Both the position numbers and the translations under genes were made by a program. From positions 83,234-147,233 of the forward strand of contig JAKIML020000098.1 of the NCBI GenBank assembly GCA_022702935.2: 64,000 bases of DNA, read 5' to 3'. The stretch is from Bacillota bacterium. Its GTDB lineage: Bacteria > Bacillota > Clostridia > DSM-8532. Shown piece after piece: positions 1-8,543 of this stretch (its first letter is position 1; every line of letters begins with the position of its first letter). Under the pieces are notes generated by a model, which saw only the letters and a program-made list of their open reading frames with translations, ran no database searches and was not told the DNA's origin.

Positions 1-1
1 T

Positions 2-382
2 GGCCCATTAAAGGATCTCTTTATCCTGGAAACCCTATGGCTATCCGAAAATCCCATCAGCGATATCAACGCCTTAAATGGACTGTCAAGGCTGACCCAT
101 CTCTTGCTGGAATCCTGTCAAATCAGTGATATCAGTGTTTTAAGCGGTATGCGAGATCTTATACAGCTTAGCATGGCCAACAACCAGATCAACGACATCA
201 GTGCATTAAGGGATTTAAGCAGACTGGAAACCTTATGGATATCCAATAACCAGATCAGCGATATCAGTCCATTGAAAGAGCTGAAGAATATAAAACGGGT
301 ATACATGAACAAGAATCCCTTGGATAAAGATGCGGTTCAGGAACTCAAAGAGATATTATCCTATACTGAGGTTTATTACTAG
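2..382 (+). CDS. Leucine-rich-repeat protein, C-terminal fragment (5' end outside window)
   Basis: The reading frame is open from base 2 to the TAG at 380-382, so this is the last ~126 codons of a longer gene. The translation is a run of about 22-residue internalin-type repeats, with LWLSENPISDINALNGL, NNQINDISALRDL and NNQISDISPLKEL in register. The final repeat decays into a short helical cap ending SYTEVYY. Such repeats form a curved protein-binding solenoid. Whether the missing N-terminus has a signal peptide or a surface anchor cannot be seen. It ends just before a bidirectional hairpin shared with the convergent asnS. The fold is certain; the function is unknown. Confidence 0.85.
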   Translation, partial: GPLKDLFILETLWLSENPISDINALNGLSRLTHLLLESCQISDISVLSGMRDLIQLSMANNQINDISALRDLSRLETLWISNNQISDISPLKELKNIKRVYMNKNPLDKDAVQELKEILSYTEVYY

Positions 383-390
383 AACATTGA

Positions 391-437
391 AAAGACTCCT
401 TTCCCGGTTTTGGCTTCAAATCAGGAAAGGAGTCTTT
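391..437. terminator. Bidirectional terminator between LRR gene and asnS
   Basis: A perfect 14-bp inverted repeat, AAAGACTCCTTTCC (391-404) and GGAAAGGAGTCTTT (424-437), lies between the convergent stop codons. It can serve both transcripts. Confidence 0.85.
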
Positions 438-456
438 ATCATTATCAGCGCTTTTA

Positions 457-1848
457 TTAGAATTCAGCATTGTTGACCGTTCTGGGATAAGGAATCACAT
501 CGCGGATATTCTGCATACCGGTCATATACATGAGCATACGCTCAAAGCCCAGGCCAAAGCCTGCATGGCGGGTGCCTCCGAAGCGGCGGGTATCCAGATA
601 CCAACTGTAATCCTCTTTCTTAAGCCCCATCTCCTCCATACGCTTTTCAAGGACTTCAATGCGCTCTTCTCTCTGGCTTCCGCCAATAATCTCGCCCACT
701 CCGGGAACCAGAAGGTCCATAGCGGCAACGGTCTTGTTGTCATCATTGACACGCATATAGAACGCCTTGATCTCCTTGGGGTAATTGATGACGAAAACGG
801 GCTTCTTCATGATTTCCTCGGTCAAATAGCGCTCATGCTCGGTTTGAAGATCATTGCCCCATTTTACAGGATACTGGAAGGTATGACCGCTCTTCTCCAA
901 AAGCTCAATGGCTTCGGTATAGGTGATACAGCCAAATTCCGAGTTAAGAATTCCATTCAGCCTGTTATAGAGTTCCTTGTCAATAAGCTGGTTAAAGAAG
1001 TCCATTTCCTCTTTGGCATTCTCCATCACATAACTGATGATATAGCGAATCATATCCTCAGCCAGCTTCATGTCGTCGTCCAAATCGGCAAAGGCCATTT
1101 CAGGCTCAATCATCCAGAACTCGGCAGCATGACGGGTGGTATTGCTGTTTTCAGCTCTGAAGGTGGGACCAAAGGTGTACACCTTGCCAAAGGACAGGGC
1201 ATAGGGTTCAACGGCGAGCTGGCCGCTGACGGTGAGGTTTGTATGCTTGCCAAAGAAGTCCTGGGAGAAATCAATCTCTCCATCGGGGGTCTTGGGTGGG
1301 TTCTTTATGTCCAATGTGGTGACCTGGAACATCTCACCGGCGCCTTCACAGTCACTGCTGGTGATAATGGGGGTATGCACATAGACAAAGCCCCTGTCCT
1401 GGAAAAACTTATGAATGGCATAGGACAGCACTGAACGCACCTTGAATACGGCTGAGAAGGTATTGGTTCTGGGCCGCAGGTGAGCAATGGTCCTTAAATA
1501 TTCAAAGGAATGGCGCTTCTTTTGCAGAGGATATTCGGGTGTAGAAGTCCCCTCGATTTCAATGGCCGTGGCCTTAATTTCAAAGGGCTGCTTGGCCTGG
1601 GGTGTTTCTACAACACGTCCTGTAACAATAAGGGCGCTTCCTACATTGAGCTTGGCAATATCGTGGAAATTAGGCAGGGTATCATCAAAAACTATCTGAA
1701 GATTCTTAAAGAAGGAACCATCATTAATTTCAATAAAGCCAAAGGTTTTTGTGTCACGGATGGTACGCACCCAACCGCACACCTTTACTTCCTGATCGAC
1801 TAAGTCCTGATAGGAAGCGTTGAGTTTTCGGATTTCGATCCTCTCCAT
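457..1848 (-). CDS. asnS: Asparaginyl-tRNA synthetase
   Basis: A class II aminoacyl-tRNA synthetase of 463 residues, the usual AsnRS length, which charges tRNA-Asn with asparagine in the cytoplasm. The N-terminal OB-fold anticodon-binding domain (about residues 15-100, [20 protein letters not shown]) is followed by the catalytic core. Motif 2 is [25 protein letters not shown], and motif 3 is near the C-terminus ([20 protein letters not shown]). The lack of an AspRS-type insertion and the overall similarity favour AsnRS. The ATG at 1848 follows a GGAG Shine-Dalgarno. A TTGAAT/TATAAT promoter lies about 60 bp upstream. No T-box is visible in the short leader, unlike ileS in this window. Confidence 0.97.
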   Translation of the reverse strand: MERIEIRKLNASYQDLVDQEVKVCGWVRTIRDTKTFGFIEINDGSFFKNLQIVFDDTLPNFHDIAKLNVGSALIVTGRVVETPQAKQPFEIKATAIEIEGTSTPEYPLQKKRHSFEYLRTIAHLRPRTNTFSAVFKVRSVLSYAIHKFFQDRGFVYVHTPIITSSDCEGAGEMFQVTTLDIKNPPKTPDGEIDFSQDFFGKHTNLTVSGQLAVEPYALSFGKVYTFGPTFRAENSNTTRHAAEFWMIEPEMAFADLDDDMKLAEDMIRYIISYVMENAKEEMDFFNQLIDKELYNRLNGILNSEFGCITYTEAIELLEKSGHTFQYPVKWGNDLQTEHERYLTEEIMKKPVFVINYPKEIKAFYMRVNDDNKTVAAMDLLVPGVGEIIGGSQREERIEVLEKRMEEMGLKKEDYSWYLDTRRFGGTRHAGFGLGFERMLMYMTGMQNIRDVIPYPRTVNNAEF

Positions 1849-1907
1849 TGCTGATCAACTCCATTTAATCTTAAGTTTTGTGTATTTTTCCCTAAGGTTA
1901 TTTATTT

Positions 1908-1936
1908 ATTATAATCATCCTGATTTCTTTATTCAA
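1908..1936 (-). promoter_or_regulatory. Sigma-A-type promoter of asnS
   Basis: On the minus strand, -35 TTGAAT (1936-1931), a 17-bp spacer and -10 TATAAT (1913-1908), about 60 bp before the asnS start. Confidence 0.7.
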
Positions 1937-1967
1937 GAAAAAGGTGAAAATACTGATTCTATGACTT

Positions 1968-2360
1968 TTAACCTCTCACAAGGAGATAGATGAGGAAAAT
2001 GACAACGGCAAGAAAAGCGGCACCTATCCATAACACTTTTTTGTCGAGGCTTTTAATAAGCTCGTCATTGGCTTTTGCAGCCTCTTCAGTAAAGGACGGA
2101 TGGTTGAGAATCTCCTCTTCCGATACCTCCTGACCTGCGTCAATAAGCTCTTTGGCTTCCTCCAGTCTGTCCTTGGGCACATAGAGATCAATGCCAAGGG
2201 TGGTCGTTCCCAGGGCAATGTTGAGAAATGCGCCCGGTTCACGATATTCCCGCAATACCGGAATATTGCTCTCTCGGAGCCTGGCTTCAATCATATCGGC
2301 CTCTATGGAATCTCCCGCCGTTGTTAATAAGGCTTTGTCAAGCTGAGCTTCATCCTTCAT
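1968..2360 (-). CDS. DUF2007-like putative signal-transducing protein with C-terminal membrane anchor
   Basis: About 130 residues. The first ~70 match the DUF2007 pattern (LLTTAGDSIEADMIEARLRE then a Gly-rich IDLYVPKDRLEEAKELI segment), a small ferredoxin-like fold also called a putative prokaryotic signal-transducing protein. A linker is followed by one transmembrane helix at the extreme C-terminus (VLWIGAAFLAVVIFLIYLL), so the domain should face the cytoplasm as a tail-anchored protein. I chose the ATG at 2360 because AAAAAGG lies 7 nt before it; a GTG at 2378 is also in frame. It lies upstream of asnS in the same direction. The molecular function of the family is not established. Confidence 0.7.
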   Translation of the reverse strand: MKDEAQLDKALLTTAGDSIEADMIEARLRESNIPVLREYREPGAFLNIALGTTTLGIDLYVPKDRLEEAKELIDAGQEVSEEEILNHPSFTEEAAKANDELIKSLDKKVLWIGAAFLAVVIFLIYLLVRG

Positions 2361-2459
2361 TCTCATGCCTTTTTCCACCCCTTAAGCATAATCGCACCGC
2401 CAGACAGGCTGAGTCACATTCCTGTTTCATCCTATGCCTGGCACCATACATAAAATTCA

Positions 2460-3008
2460 CTATTTTAAGCGCTTGATAAGCTCATATTCCTTGGCCATCA
2501 TCTCCCGGGCCTGGGGAATCATGAGCTCCCACCGGCTTTCCATCCATTGGAGATAGGACGAAATGCCTTCGTTATAGGTCTTACGCTTAACAGTATAGCC
2601 GTAATAAATCCAAAATAACGGTTTTGCCAACTGCGACATGGCTTCGGCATTAATCAGGCAAATGGCCTCTTTGGAGGCATTCTTCATGGGATTGGGCTTA
2701 TTGTACTGGGCGATGACCTCTAAAACCTTTTCAATGGTTTCATCGGCAAATTTAAACTTTCGAAGAAGCCCCTCCACGCGCTGTACACCGGGAATGGCAT
2801 GGTCAAAATGATGATCGAATTGGTAGACGGACGAGAAGTCCAAGAGATAAGAGGCCAGCTCCACCACCAGGGCGTCGGCCCCCAGAAGCTGAGAAAGCTT
2901 TGCCCCATAGTCCCTCACAAGGATGATATGATTTTCGTAGAGCTCTTTAGTCAACGTAGTTTTGCTGCATTCCTGCTTGACAAATTCTCTGATATAATCG
3001 GTAACCAC
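2460..3008 (-). CDS. HD-domain protein with degenerate metal site
   Basis: 182 residues with the layout of a small HD phosphohydrolase: a first His in YENHIILVRDYGAKL, a helix ending SYLLDFSS where LLHD is expected, then HHFDHAIPG, and INAEAMSQL where a D-A-D motif is expected. Thus the His of the HD pair is Leu and the last metal-binding Asp is Asn. Family members normally hydrolyse phosphomonoesters or nucleotides with a bound metal; this copy probably cannot bind metal in the usual way and may be regulatory. It starts at GTG 3008. No terminator is obvious downstream. Its partners are unknown. Confidence 0.65.
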   Translation of the reverse strand: MVTDYIREFVKQECSKTTLTKELYENHIILVRDYGAKLSQLLGADALVVELASYLLDFSSVYQFDHHFDHAIPGVQRVEGLLRKFKFADETIEKVLEVIAQYNKPNPMKNASKEAICLINAEAMSQLAKPLFWIYYGYTVKRKTYNEGISSYLQWMESRWELMIPQAREMMAKEYELIKRLK

Positions 3009-3322
3009 TTAGAGATCATCTTCCTTCCGCTTTCGGCAAAGCCATTGGATAATTAAAAGCTTGTCTGGCCTTAAGAAAACTTCATTCTTGCGGGTAAGAT
3101 TCAGAAAATGGGTTATAAACGATCAACAAACACTATTTTATCACTTTTTACCTAAGAATAAATGGCTGGATCGCAGAATCCTTCCCACAGAGAGTGAGAG
3201 ATTTTCATAGAATTCATCAAAAAATATAGATATTTTTCCTATTCCAATTGCCCTTTTCACATGCTATACTACGAATAATAACTTACAAAATCATCCAAAT
3301 TATAACACTTGGGAGGAATACT
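3009..3322. other. Divergent intergenic region with candidate extended -10 promoter
   Basis: This AT-rich region lies between the HD gene (minus) and the ECF gene (plus). It holds a perfect 8-bp inverted repeat, AAAAATAT (3220-3227) and ATATTTTT (3230-3237). An extended -10, TGCTATACT, has its hexamer at 3265-3270, which would give a leader of about 45 nt for the ECF gene. I see no riboswitch fold, and the leader is too short for a TPP aptamer. Confidence 0.4.
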
Positions 3323-4063
3323 ATGGGCCGAAAAACCAGGAAGTATGTTTTAACTGGACTCATGACTGCTTTGGTTTTTATTCTGACCTATACCTTTAAG
3401 GTGCCCGTTCCCTATACCTCGGGTTATATCCATTTGGGTGACAGTATGATATATCTGTCGGTATTGGTGTTAGGTCCCATTTTCGGCGCCTTTGCCTCGG
3501 GCGTGGGTTCCATGATGGCAGATATTCTGGCAGGCTATTCACAGTATGCCATTCCCACGCTGGTCATCAAAGCTTTAATGGCTCTAATCATGGGTTTGAT
3601 GCTTTCATTCAAGGGCCGAAAAACCTCCATAGCCTCTGTATTGGCTGCACTCCTGGTTTGGGTGGGATTCCTGACAGGGACCCTTCTCTTCTTAAATCAG
3701 CAGGTCACCGTCATAGGCAGCGCAAAGGTCCTTGAAATGGTAGAAGGGGATGCGGAGACCTTGAGACGTCTGCCCCTGTACTTTTATGCCAGCGTCGCTT
3801 TGCTTATCATTGTCTTTGCCCTTGCCATCTATTTTATCTCACGCCGTCAGAACTCCGGCTTCTCAACCCTCAAGGCCGTGGTGGGCATGAGTGCTGCCGG
3901 ATTGTGTATGGTCATGGGCTATTATTTTGTGGAGTGTTTGATGTACTCTCCCCTTGCCGCTGTTTTCAGCGTGCCCATGAATCTTATTCAGTTCTTTGGG
4001 GGTGTTATTGCTGCAACTCTACTGGCACCCGCTTTGAAAAAGGCCAGGCTGATATCGGTCTGA
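3323..4063 (+). CDS. ECF transporter S component (substrate-binding membrane subunit)
   Basis: 246 residues with about six transmembrane helices. It carries the hallmark stretch of the PF07155-type ECF S components (HLGDSMIYLSVLVLGP, then FGAFASGVGSMMADILAGY). S components capture a vitamin or precursor and pair with a shared EcfA1/A2/T energising module, which is not encoded here. The substrate cannot be read from sequence; relatives include HmpT-like and other vitamin transporters. A middle hydrophilic loop (about residues 140-165) is longer than usual. The start is set by GGGAGG at 3311-3316, 6 nt before ATG 3323. The gene is followed by its own terminator. Confidence 0.8.
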   Translation: MGRKTRKYVLTGLMTALVFILTYTFKVPVPYTSGYIHLGDSMIYLSVLVLGPIFGAFASGVGSMMADILAGYSQYAIPTLVIKALMALIMGLMLSFKGRKTSIASVLAALLVWVGFLTGTLLFLNQQVTVIGSAKVLEMVEGDAETLRRLPLYFYASVALLIIVFALAIYFISRRQNSGFSTLKAVVGMSAAGLCMVMGYYFVECLMYSPLAAVFSVPMNLIQFFGGVIAATLLAPALKKARLISV

Positions 4064-4117
4064 CGACTTATACCGCATCATTGGGCAGAAAAATATTAAG
4101 CAAGTTTTATCAGATAC

Positions 4118-4153
4118 AAAGGAACCGCGCTGATTGAGCAGTGCGGTTCCTTT
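4118..4153 (+). terminator. Rho-independent terminator after the ECF gene
   Basis: AAAGGAACCGC (4118-4128) pairs perfectly with GCGGTTCCTTT (4143-4153). It separates the ECF gene from the hydrolase gene. Confidence 0.75.
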
Positions 4154-4177
4154 ATGCTGAATGATACGGTTTGATGG

Positions 4178-4206
4178 ATGACATTGACTTGCTGCAAAGC
4201 TATAAT
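4178..4206 (+). promoter_or_regulatory. Promoter of the alpha/beta hydrolase gene
   Basis: -35 ATGACA (4178-4183), a 17-bp spacer and -10 TATAAT (4201-4206). It lies inside the longest possible ORF and so argues for the downstream start at 4243. Confidence 0.65.
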
Positions 4207-4242
4207 AAAGCTAAGACTTTTAAGCAAAGGGTGATATGGGAT

Positions 4243-5037
4243 ATGTTCAAACGGCATCAATCTTCTTCCATAAAGCGTGAGCCTTTCTCCTGCCAGCGCG
4301 TTGATTTGAACATCCGCGGCTATGTTTACCGCAAGGAGTCAAAGGTACTGCCTGCCATCATTGTCTGCCATGGCTTCTCGGCCAATCAGCAATCGGTAAA
4401 GCACTATGCGGAATTCCTTGCCCACATGGGCTGGGCCGCGTTTACCTTTGATTTCTGCGGCGGTTGCATCAAGGGCAAAAGTGACGGCAAACAGTCCGAC
4501 ATGTCAGTGCTGACAGAAGTCAAGGATCTGAAGTCGGTCATCGCTTATGTCAAGCAAAGGAAGGATGTGGACCCGGAGCATGTTTCCTTGATGGGCTTCA
4601 GTCAGGGCGGAATGGTCTGTGCATTGACAGCAGCTTCATTGAAAAGCGAAATCGAGCGCCTCATTCTGGTCTATCCTGCGTTCTGCATCCCCGATGATGC
4701 GCGCCGGGGCCAGATGTTGTTTGCGAAATTCGACCCCAATAACATCCCTCCCCTGGTCAGCCGCTTTCCCATGAGGCTGGGCGCCGTATATGTCAAGGAT
4801 GTCATTGGCATGAATGTCTATGATGAGATTCGCGGGTACGACGGACCGGTGCTGCTCATACATGGCACAACGGACGACCTTGTTAACATATCCTATTCAC
4901 GTCAGGCAAAAACGGTTTATAAGCAGTGTGAGTACCTGGAGATTGAGGGCGCCGGCCACATGTTCAGCAAGAAAGATGATCAAATGGCCATGGAGGCTCT
5001 GAAAAAGTTCATGACCGGCGCACAGGCTGGGGCTTAG
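4243..5037 (+). CDS. Alpha/beta hydrolase, carboxylesterase/feruloyl-esterase-like
   Basis: 264 residues, cytoplasmic (no signal peptide). The catalytic Ser is in the nucleophile elbow GFSQGG, the Asp is in HGTTDDLVN, and the His is in EGAGHMF. The oxyanion strand IIVCHGFSANQQS and the DFCGGCIKGKSDG segment resemble small cinnamoyl/feruloyl-esterase-like hydrolases, but the true substrate is not known. An in-frame TTG/ATG at 4171/4174 lacks a Shine-Dalgarno and lies upstream of the -10 box. The ATG at 4243 has GGGTGAT 7 nt before it, so I take it as the start. It is monocistronic, flanked by terminators on both sides. Confidence 0.8.
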   Translation: MFKRHQSSSIKREPFSCQRVDLNIRGYVYRKESKVLPAIIVCHGFSANQQSVKHYAEFLAHMGWAAFTFDFCGGCIKGKSDGKQSDMSVLTEVKDLKSVIAYVKQRKDVDPEHVSLMGFSQGGMVCALTAASLKSEIERLILVYPAFCIPDDARRGQMLFAKFDPNNIPPLVSRFPMRLGAVYVKDVIGMNVYDEIRGYDGPVLLIHGTTDDLVNISYSRQAKTVYKQCEYLEIEGAGHMFSKKDDQMAMEALKKFMTGAQAGA

Positions 5038-5097
5038 CGCCATTGCTCCTTGTGCCCTTGGCCCAATATTTTGAGATAACGCTTAAATGGCATAAAA

Positions 5098-5144
5098 ACT
5101 GCTCTCCAAAGCTGAGTTCTATGACTCGACCTTCGGAGAGCAGT
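5098..5144. terminator. Bidirectional terminator between the hydrolase gene and metF
   Basis: ACTGCTCTCC (5098-5107) pairs with GGAGAGCAGT (5135-5144), with further AAG/CTT pairing inside. It lies between convergent genes. Confidence 0.75.
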
Positions 5145-5172
5145 ATTAATTTAAGGCATCAGATTTTTGCAC

Positions 5173-6039
5173 TCAGTCTCTCAGACCGGCTATTTTCAAA
5201 ATCTCCTGGGTTGAAGAAAGACGGTTCATGGTATAGAGATGCACCCCGGGGGCGCCTCCGTCCAGGAGTTCACGAATCATCTGCCCGGCATATTCTTCTC
5301 CGGCCTTGCGCAAATCTTCGGGATTGTCCTGGTATTTGTCCATCATCAGAACAAGCTTGGCCGGGATGGAGCAGCCGCTCTTGGCTGTCATATTTTTAAT
5401 GCGCAGGCTGAATATGGGCATGATACCGGGGATGACGGGGCACTTAATTCCCAGGCTCTCACATCTGTCCAGAAAATCGAAATAGAGGCGGGTGTCAAAA
5501 AAGAGCTGGGTAATCAAAAAGTCCACGCCTGCATCAACCTTATCCTTTAAACGGGCCCTGTCCTCCTTAAGCCTTTTACTGTCCACGTGTCCCTCCAGAT
5601 AGGCTGCGGCGGCAATGCAGAAGTCATCCTTCTTTTTAATATGGCTGATGAGCTCATTGGCATATTTAAAGGCACCGTTTGAATAATCAAAATCGGGCTG
5701 ATCCACAGGAGGATCTCCTCTTAAGGCCAGAATGTTCTGAATATTCTCCTGCTTAAGCCTGGCAAGAAGCTCATCAATCTCCTCAACCGAATGGCCCACG
5801 CAGGTCAGATGGCTCATGGCCTCTATACCATATTGATTCTTAATTCTGGAGGCTATCTCAACGGTACGCCCCCGCTGGCTGCCGCCCGCCCCATAGGTTA
5901 CGCTGATATAGTCAGGCTGAAGCTTCTTAAAGCCCTCCAGGGATTCAAACAGCGATTCAAGAGTCACTTCGGGCTTGGGCGGAAATATTTCAAAGGCAAG
6001 GGTTGGGCGCTTGCCCTGATACAACTCTGATATTTTCAT
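5173..6039 (-). CDS. metF: Methylenetetrahydrofolate reductase
   Basis: 288 residues forming the TIM-barrel FAD enzyme that reduces 5,10-methylene-THF to 5-methyl-THF. The N-terminal TLAFEIFPPKPEVTLESLF carries the catalytic Glu, and DYISVTYGAGGSQRGRTVEIA follows. The folate/NAD(P)H region has LALRGDPP, and FDFLITQLFFD-like and PVIPGIMPI segments come later. The C-terminus GVHLYTMNR is typical. AGGAGG precedes the ATG at 6039 by 7 nt, so an in-frame upstream extension to 6117 is not coding. In an acetogen-like anaerobe it may also feed the methyl branch of one-carbon metabolism, but no other Wood-Ljungdahl gene is in the window. Confidence 0.95.
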   Translation of the reverse strand: MKISELYQGKRPTLAFEIFPPKPEVTLESLFESLEGFKKLQPDYISVTYGAGGSQRGRTVEIASRIKNQYGIEAMSHLTCVGHSVEEIDELLARLKQENIQNILALRGDPPVDQPDFDYSNGAFKYANELISHIKKKDDFCIAAAAYLEGHVDSKRLKEDRARLKDKVDAGVDFLITQLFFDTRLYFDFLDRCESLGIKCPVIPGIMPIFSLRIKNMTAKSGCSIPAKLVLMMDKYQDNPEDLRKAGEEYAGQMIRELLDGGAPGVHLYTMNRLSSTQEILKIAGLRD

Positions 6040-6096
6040 GGACATCCCTCCTGTTTTGGTATATTCTAACCTATTATCTTCCAGAATGTCCATAGC

Positions 6097-6133
6097 AAGA
6101 AAGACGGTTTCCCGCATCAGAACCGTCTTTCTT
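6097..6133 (-). terminator. Terminator of the zinc-ribbon/acyltransferase operon
   Basis: AAGAAAGACGGTT (6097-6109) pairs perfectly with AACCGTCTTTCTT (6121-6133). It sits between the upstream operon end and the metF start. Confidence 0.8.
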
Positions 6134-6175
6134 TTTGACGATTAGCTATAAAGATGCATGAAAAGCCTATTCGGG

Positions 6176-7054
6176 CTATACATGGAATTTCCTTGTAAGA
6201 TAGGCCTTAAGCTCCGGATTCTTGTGAACCAGAAAGAGGAATCCTGCAGTCGGAAAGAAAATGGCCAGAAGAATGGGGGACCAGGTCAGACTAAGCTGCC
6301 CCGTGCTGTAAAGCCTGACGACACCGTCAATGACCACCAGCCCCAGAGAAAAAGCAGCAAGAAACAGACCTGCGGCAAGAAGTGGCTTGTGGGCCAGCTT
6401 CTTAAGCAGAACGCCAATAATCCCTACCAGGGCAACAGTGCATAAGATGGGCAGCCCCAGGGCGAAAAACCAGGGTGTGCCTCCCGTAATCCAATCCATG
6501 GCATAGAGGAAACCGGCCGTTCCCAAAAACCAGAATCCCAGAATCCAGCCAAGGCGCTTCCAGGTAAACATTAAGGGTGCGGCAGCATAAACCCAGACCA
6601 ATGCAAGGGAAAACACCGGATACAGCGACCACTGGGGAAAAGGGCCCGAGTAAAGATCCATGGAAACCAGAAAGAGCATGACGGCCCCAATATCCATGGA
6701 CAGAATCTGTAAGAAGGAAGGCTTCCTGAGCAGGGCCGGATAGGCAATCAGTATCCAGAGCAATGCCAGGGATGCCATGGGATAAAAGGACCAGGTCACC
6801 CCATGGTTCACCGTTAAGTCAATAATCAAGGTTACCAGGAGAGGAACCACCAGAATAAAGGTCACCAAAAAGAGAAAGGATCGGCTGGGCACCAGGTTTA
6901 CAGCGGGACGACGCTTTGGAGGCATGCGATCCGGAAAGGCTCTGATGCCCTCAGGAGGGTCCATATCGCCGGGTAAAACCACTTCGGTATGGCAAAGAGG
7001 ACAAGCCTTCATATCCTTTTGAAGCTCAACACCGCAACGTACACAATAAGGCAC
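6176..7054 (-). CDS. Zinc-ribbon integral membrane protein (DUF6320-like)
   Basis: 292 residues. An N-terminal zinc ribbon (CVRCGVELQKDMKACPLC, two CxxC knuckles) and a Pro/Arg-rich linker are followed by about eight transmembrane helices from residue ~55 onward, with a short basic tail. The family has no assigned reaction. It begins 24 nt after the stop of the acyltransferase-like gene and is almost certainly co-transcribed with it. A condensation-fold acyltransferase next to a polytopic membrane protein suggests joint modification of a lipid or envelope substrate; that is inference from context only. Confidence 0.65.
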   Translation of the reverse strand: MPYCVRCGVELQKDMKACPLCHTEVVLPGDMDPPEGIRAFPDRMPPKRRPAVNLVPSRSFLFLVTFILVVPLLVTLIIDLTVNHGVTWSFYPMASLALLWILIAYPALLRKPSFLQILSMDIGAVMLFLVSMDLYSGPFPQWSLYPVFSLALVWVYAAAPLMFTWKRLGWILGFWFLGTAGFLYAMDWITGGTPWFFALGLPILCTVALVGIIGVLLKKLAHKPLLAAGLFLAAFSLGLVVIDGVVRLYSTGQLSLTWSPILLAIFFPTAGFLFLVHKNPELKAYLTRKFHV

Positions 7055-7078
7055 ATTGATTCACTCCTTTTTTCACAT

Positions 7079-8419
7079 TTATGAGCGGGGCTTATCCAAA
7101 CCATGATAGGTGTTGGTTTCAATCCGCACGGGAATGCCCATTTTAATTAACCGGGTAAAGAAGAGTCTTTCAACCTCAGCATGGGTGGTAATGCGGCTGA
7201 AATTGATAATCAACCGATCCCCAAAGCTGCAGACACCACATCCGTTTTTGTTCATGGGATTGTTGCCCAGCATGAAATCCACCCGCTCCACCTCCCGGGC
7301 CATGCCCTGGGGCAGCTTAATGAGTCCCAGATTGGAGAGAGTGCCTGAATAAAGGGCCTCCCCCATGCGGGTATACAGGAAGGGCATCAAAAGCTTTTTA
7401 AAGGCCAGAGGAGCGAGTCTCACCACCCAATTGCGCTGCCCGCCTACGTTTCTCGAGAGATAACGGCTGATGGCCTTCTCATTGGTCTGGGTCAGCATGG
7501 TTTGACGGACGATTTGCAGAATCTCCTCAAAGCTGTATTTACCTAAGCGGGGATCAATTTCAGGAATGACAAAGAGCGAGAAATTTCTCAGGGTCTTGCT
7601 GGGATATATGCCACGCATGTTCACGGGCACCTGAAGGGCCACAGGCCGCTTTTTGGTGTTCTTGGCAATCTTCATGTCCTGAAGCTCCTGAAGCGCATCC
7701 ATATAAACGGCCACCAATAATGCAGTCACCGAAACATTATAGCTCTTGGCCTTGGCCAGAACCGCATCCAAAGGCATTATACCGGTTGTAATGAAGATGA
7801 CGCCCGGAAGAGCCAGCCGTCCCGGTACATGAAAGGCCCTCCGTCCTTTATCGGGAAGGGGCAATGTGCTTTTATAAAATTTCTGGTAGGCATCCTCCGC
7901 TTCCTCGGCACTGGGAGTCTGGCTCACCACCGGAATATCCTCCGCATCGCCCACGTCCTTCCCCATCCGTGTCAAATACTCATAGACCAGAGCCTTCAGG
8001 AAGGTCAGACCTCCCGTCCCATCGGTGAGCACATGGCAGAACTCAACAGCAACGCGGTTTTCCCAATAACAGACTCTGAACAGAAAACGGGTGCCAATCT
8101 TGGGATGCAGCCGCCGCATGGGGTAACGCACATCCTTCTCTATTCGGGGCATTCTGGGATTATGCTCAAGATAATACCAGAAGAAGCCGCGGCGAAGCCT
8201 GACCCGATAAAAAGGAAATCGCTCTATAACCGACTCCAGGGCTTTTTGAAGCTCCTGGGGATTAATCTTATCCTTAAGGGTCATGGAAAGACGAAACATG
8301 GTGGTGGTACGGTCCGACTGAATGGACGGGTAAATAAGCGCGGCATTGTCAAGCCGGTACCACAGCCGCTTTCCCCCACTGTTCTTGTCCGATGTATTCA
8401 TTCCTTTTTCCAAGCCCAT
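7079..8419 (-). CDS. Condensation-fold acyltransferase (alcohol-acetyltransferase/CAT superfamily-like)
   Basis: 446 residues resembling the BAHD/CAT/condensation superfamily. The active-site segment is CHVLTDGTGGLTFL, a variant of HHxxxDG in which the first His is Cys and the catalytic His is kept. The N-terminus has the expected ERFPFYRVRLRRGFFWYYLE strand region, and the C-terminal half carries the bridging DFMLGNNPMNKNGCGVCSF segment. Such enzymes transfer acyl groups from CoA or carrier proteins; the acceptor is unknown. I kept the ATG at 8419 (GGAG about 10 nt upstream); an in-frame ATG at 8401 is possible. It is the first gene of a two-gene operon with the zinc-ribbon membrane protein. 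Confidence 0.65.
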   Translation of the reverse strand: MGLEKGMNTSDKNSGGKRLWYRLDNAALIYPSIQSDRTTTMFRLSMTLKDKINPQELQKALESVIERFPFYRVRLRRGFFWYYLEHNPRMPRIEKDVRYPMRRLHPKIGTRFLFRVCYWENRVAVEFCHVLTDGTGGLTFLKALVYEYLTRMGKDVGDAEDIPVVSQTPSAEEAEDAYQKFYKSTLPLPDKGRRAFHVPGRLALPGVIFITTGIMPLDAVLAKAKSYNVSVTALLVAVYMDALQELQDMKIAKNTKKRPVALQVPVNMRGIYPSKTLRNFSLFVIPEIDPRLGKYSFEEILQIVRQTMLTQTNEKAISRYLSRNVGGQRNWVVRLAPLAFKKLLMPFLYTRMGEALYSGTLSNLGLIKLPQGMAREVERVDFMLGNNPMNKNGCGVCSFGDRLIINFSRITTHAEVERLFFTRLIKMGIPVRIETNTYHGLDKPRS

Positions 8420-8543
8420 CGTATTCTCACTCCATTGGGTCCATGGTTCTTATCGCTACTAGTCCTTTCCACCCTTTTCCGCCTTATAAGCAATGGGCAA
8501 TAAAACCGTAAAGACCTGCAGAATTAAAAAGCAGCAAAACGGA

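Noticed and set aside
565..1434. 289-codon open frame opposite asnS
   Set aside because: Antisense shadow of a conserved gene; no ribosome-binding site and no recognisable protein pattern.
3240..3322. Riboswitch controlling the ECF transporter gene
   Set aside because: The likely leader is about 45 nt and shows no aptamer consensus or terminator.
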